A DNA stretch of 34,481 nt, from the NCBI GenBank assembly GCA_029865225.1, contig JAOUHJ010000031.1, positions 1 through 34,481 on the forward strand. Reading direction: 5' to 3'. The DNA comes from Nitrospira sp. GTDB lineage: Bacteria > Nitrospirota > Nitrospiria > Nitrospirales > Nitrospiraceae. The position numbers were made by a program, and so were the translations under genes. Position 1 is the stretch's first letter. Each line of letters begins with the position of its first letter. Shown here piece by piece: positions 34,394-34,481 of the stretch. Under the pieces are notes generated by a model. It saw only the letters and a program-made list of their open reading frames with translations, ran no database searches and was not told the DNA's origin.

Positions 34394-34481
34394 TCATATC
34401 GGGTCGAGCATGCAGGTGAGAACTTTGAGGCGCAGATACTCCTCGTCGCGTAGGCCGTAACTCCGCCGCTGAATGACGCGG
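34394..34481 (-). CDS. Transposase C-terminus (ISL3/IS204-like), partial at window end
   Basis: On the minus strand the last 88 bases translate to RVIQRRSYGLRDEEYLRLKVL followed by TCMLDPI and a TGA at 34394-34396. The RVIQRR..GLRDEEYLRLK pattern is typical of the end of DDE transposases, most like ISL3/IS204 types. The gene begins outside the window, so integrity cannot be judged. It is convergent with the DUF5615 gene, with only 2 bases between the stops. The family name is a tentative assignment from the C-terminus alone. Confidence 0.6.
   Translation of the reverse strand, partial: RVIQRRSYGLRDEEYLRLKVLTCMLDPI

Noticed and set aside
1-34481. CRISPR array, tRNA or rRNA genes
   Set aside because: No regularly spaced short repeats and no recognisable tRNA or rRNA sequence were seen; the only clear tandem repeat is the two-copy 72-bp unit inside a coding region.

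Overview
The window reads as one long, almost entirely plus-strand surface-polysaccharide locus (O-antigen or capsule type) from a Gram-negative bacterium of moderately high GC. Adjacent genes usually overlap by a few bases (ATGA, GTGA, TAATG), as in long operons. The gene repertoire is a heptosyltransferase-like GT9 protein, a FlaA1/WbpM-type dehydratase, dTDP-sugar genes, ABC-type glycan exporters, a NusG/RfaH-like regulator, and many glycosyl- and methyltransferases. It resembles what I know from Nitrospira/Nitrospirota and comparable environmental bacteria. That taxonomic call is an inference from protein style, not from a marker gene.

Layout. 1-6289: tail of a glycosyltransferase, a GT9 protein, a membrane-bound nucleotide-sugar dehydratase/epimerase, then rmlB-rmlD-rmlA with no rmlC in the window. 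6290-7589: an MNT/HEPN toxin-antitoxin-like pair bracketed by two imperfect copies of an ~80-bp sequence. 7590-10746: a first ABC-2 permease followed by a run of damaged genes. These are a frameshifted cysC, an ABC-ATPase N-terminus fused at its Walker A motif to a second cysC and interrupted by an in-frame TAA, a truncated GDP-fucose synthase, and a NusG/RfaH-like gene with a frameshift at an A-run. 11054-14072: a complete second exporter (permease plus ATPase with a C-terminal extension) and a directly overlapping methyltransferase carrying a 24-residue tandem repeat. 14074-20829: WbqC-like protein, GT2, methyltransferase, PglD-like acyltransferase, beta-propeller protein, two more methyltransferases and a WecE-type aminotransferase. 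21055-33296: membrane GT-C-like protein, asparagine-synthase-like amidotransferase, GT-B enzyme, three methyltransferases, a GT2-GT4 fusion, a GT2 and a GT4. 33297-34481: accessory edge with an IS1380-like transposase relic, a DUF433/DUF5615 toxin-antitoxin pair, and the C-terminus of another transposase.

How it may work together (inference). RmlA and RmlB supply dTDP-4-keto-6-deoxyglucose, which WecE can aminate and the LbH acyltransferase could acylate. RmlD would serve rhamnose if rmlC lies elsewhere. The glycosyltransferases assemble a glycan, seven SAM-methyltransferase-like proteins and an amidotransferase decorate it, and the 11054-13203 ABC exporter moves it across the inner membrane. 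No Wzx flippase is seen, which fits ABC-dependent export. The most unusual segment is 8401-10746, where four consecutive genes are broken and one is a P-loop-to-P-loop chimera.
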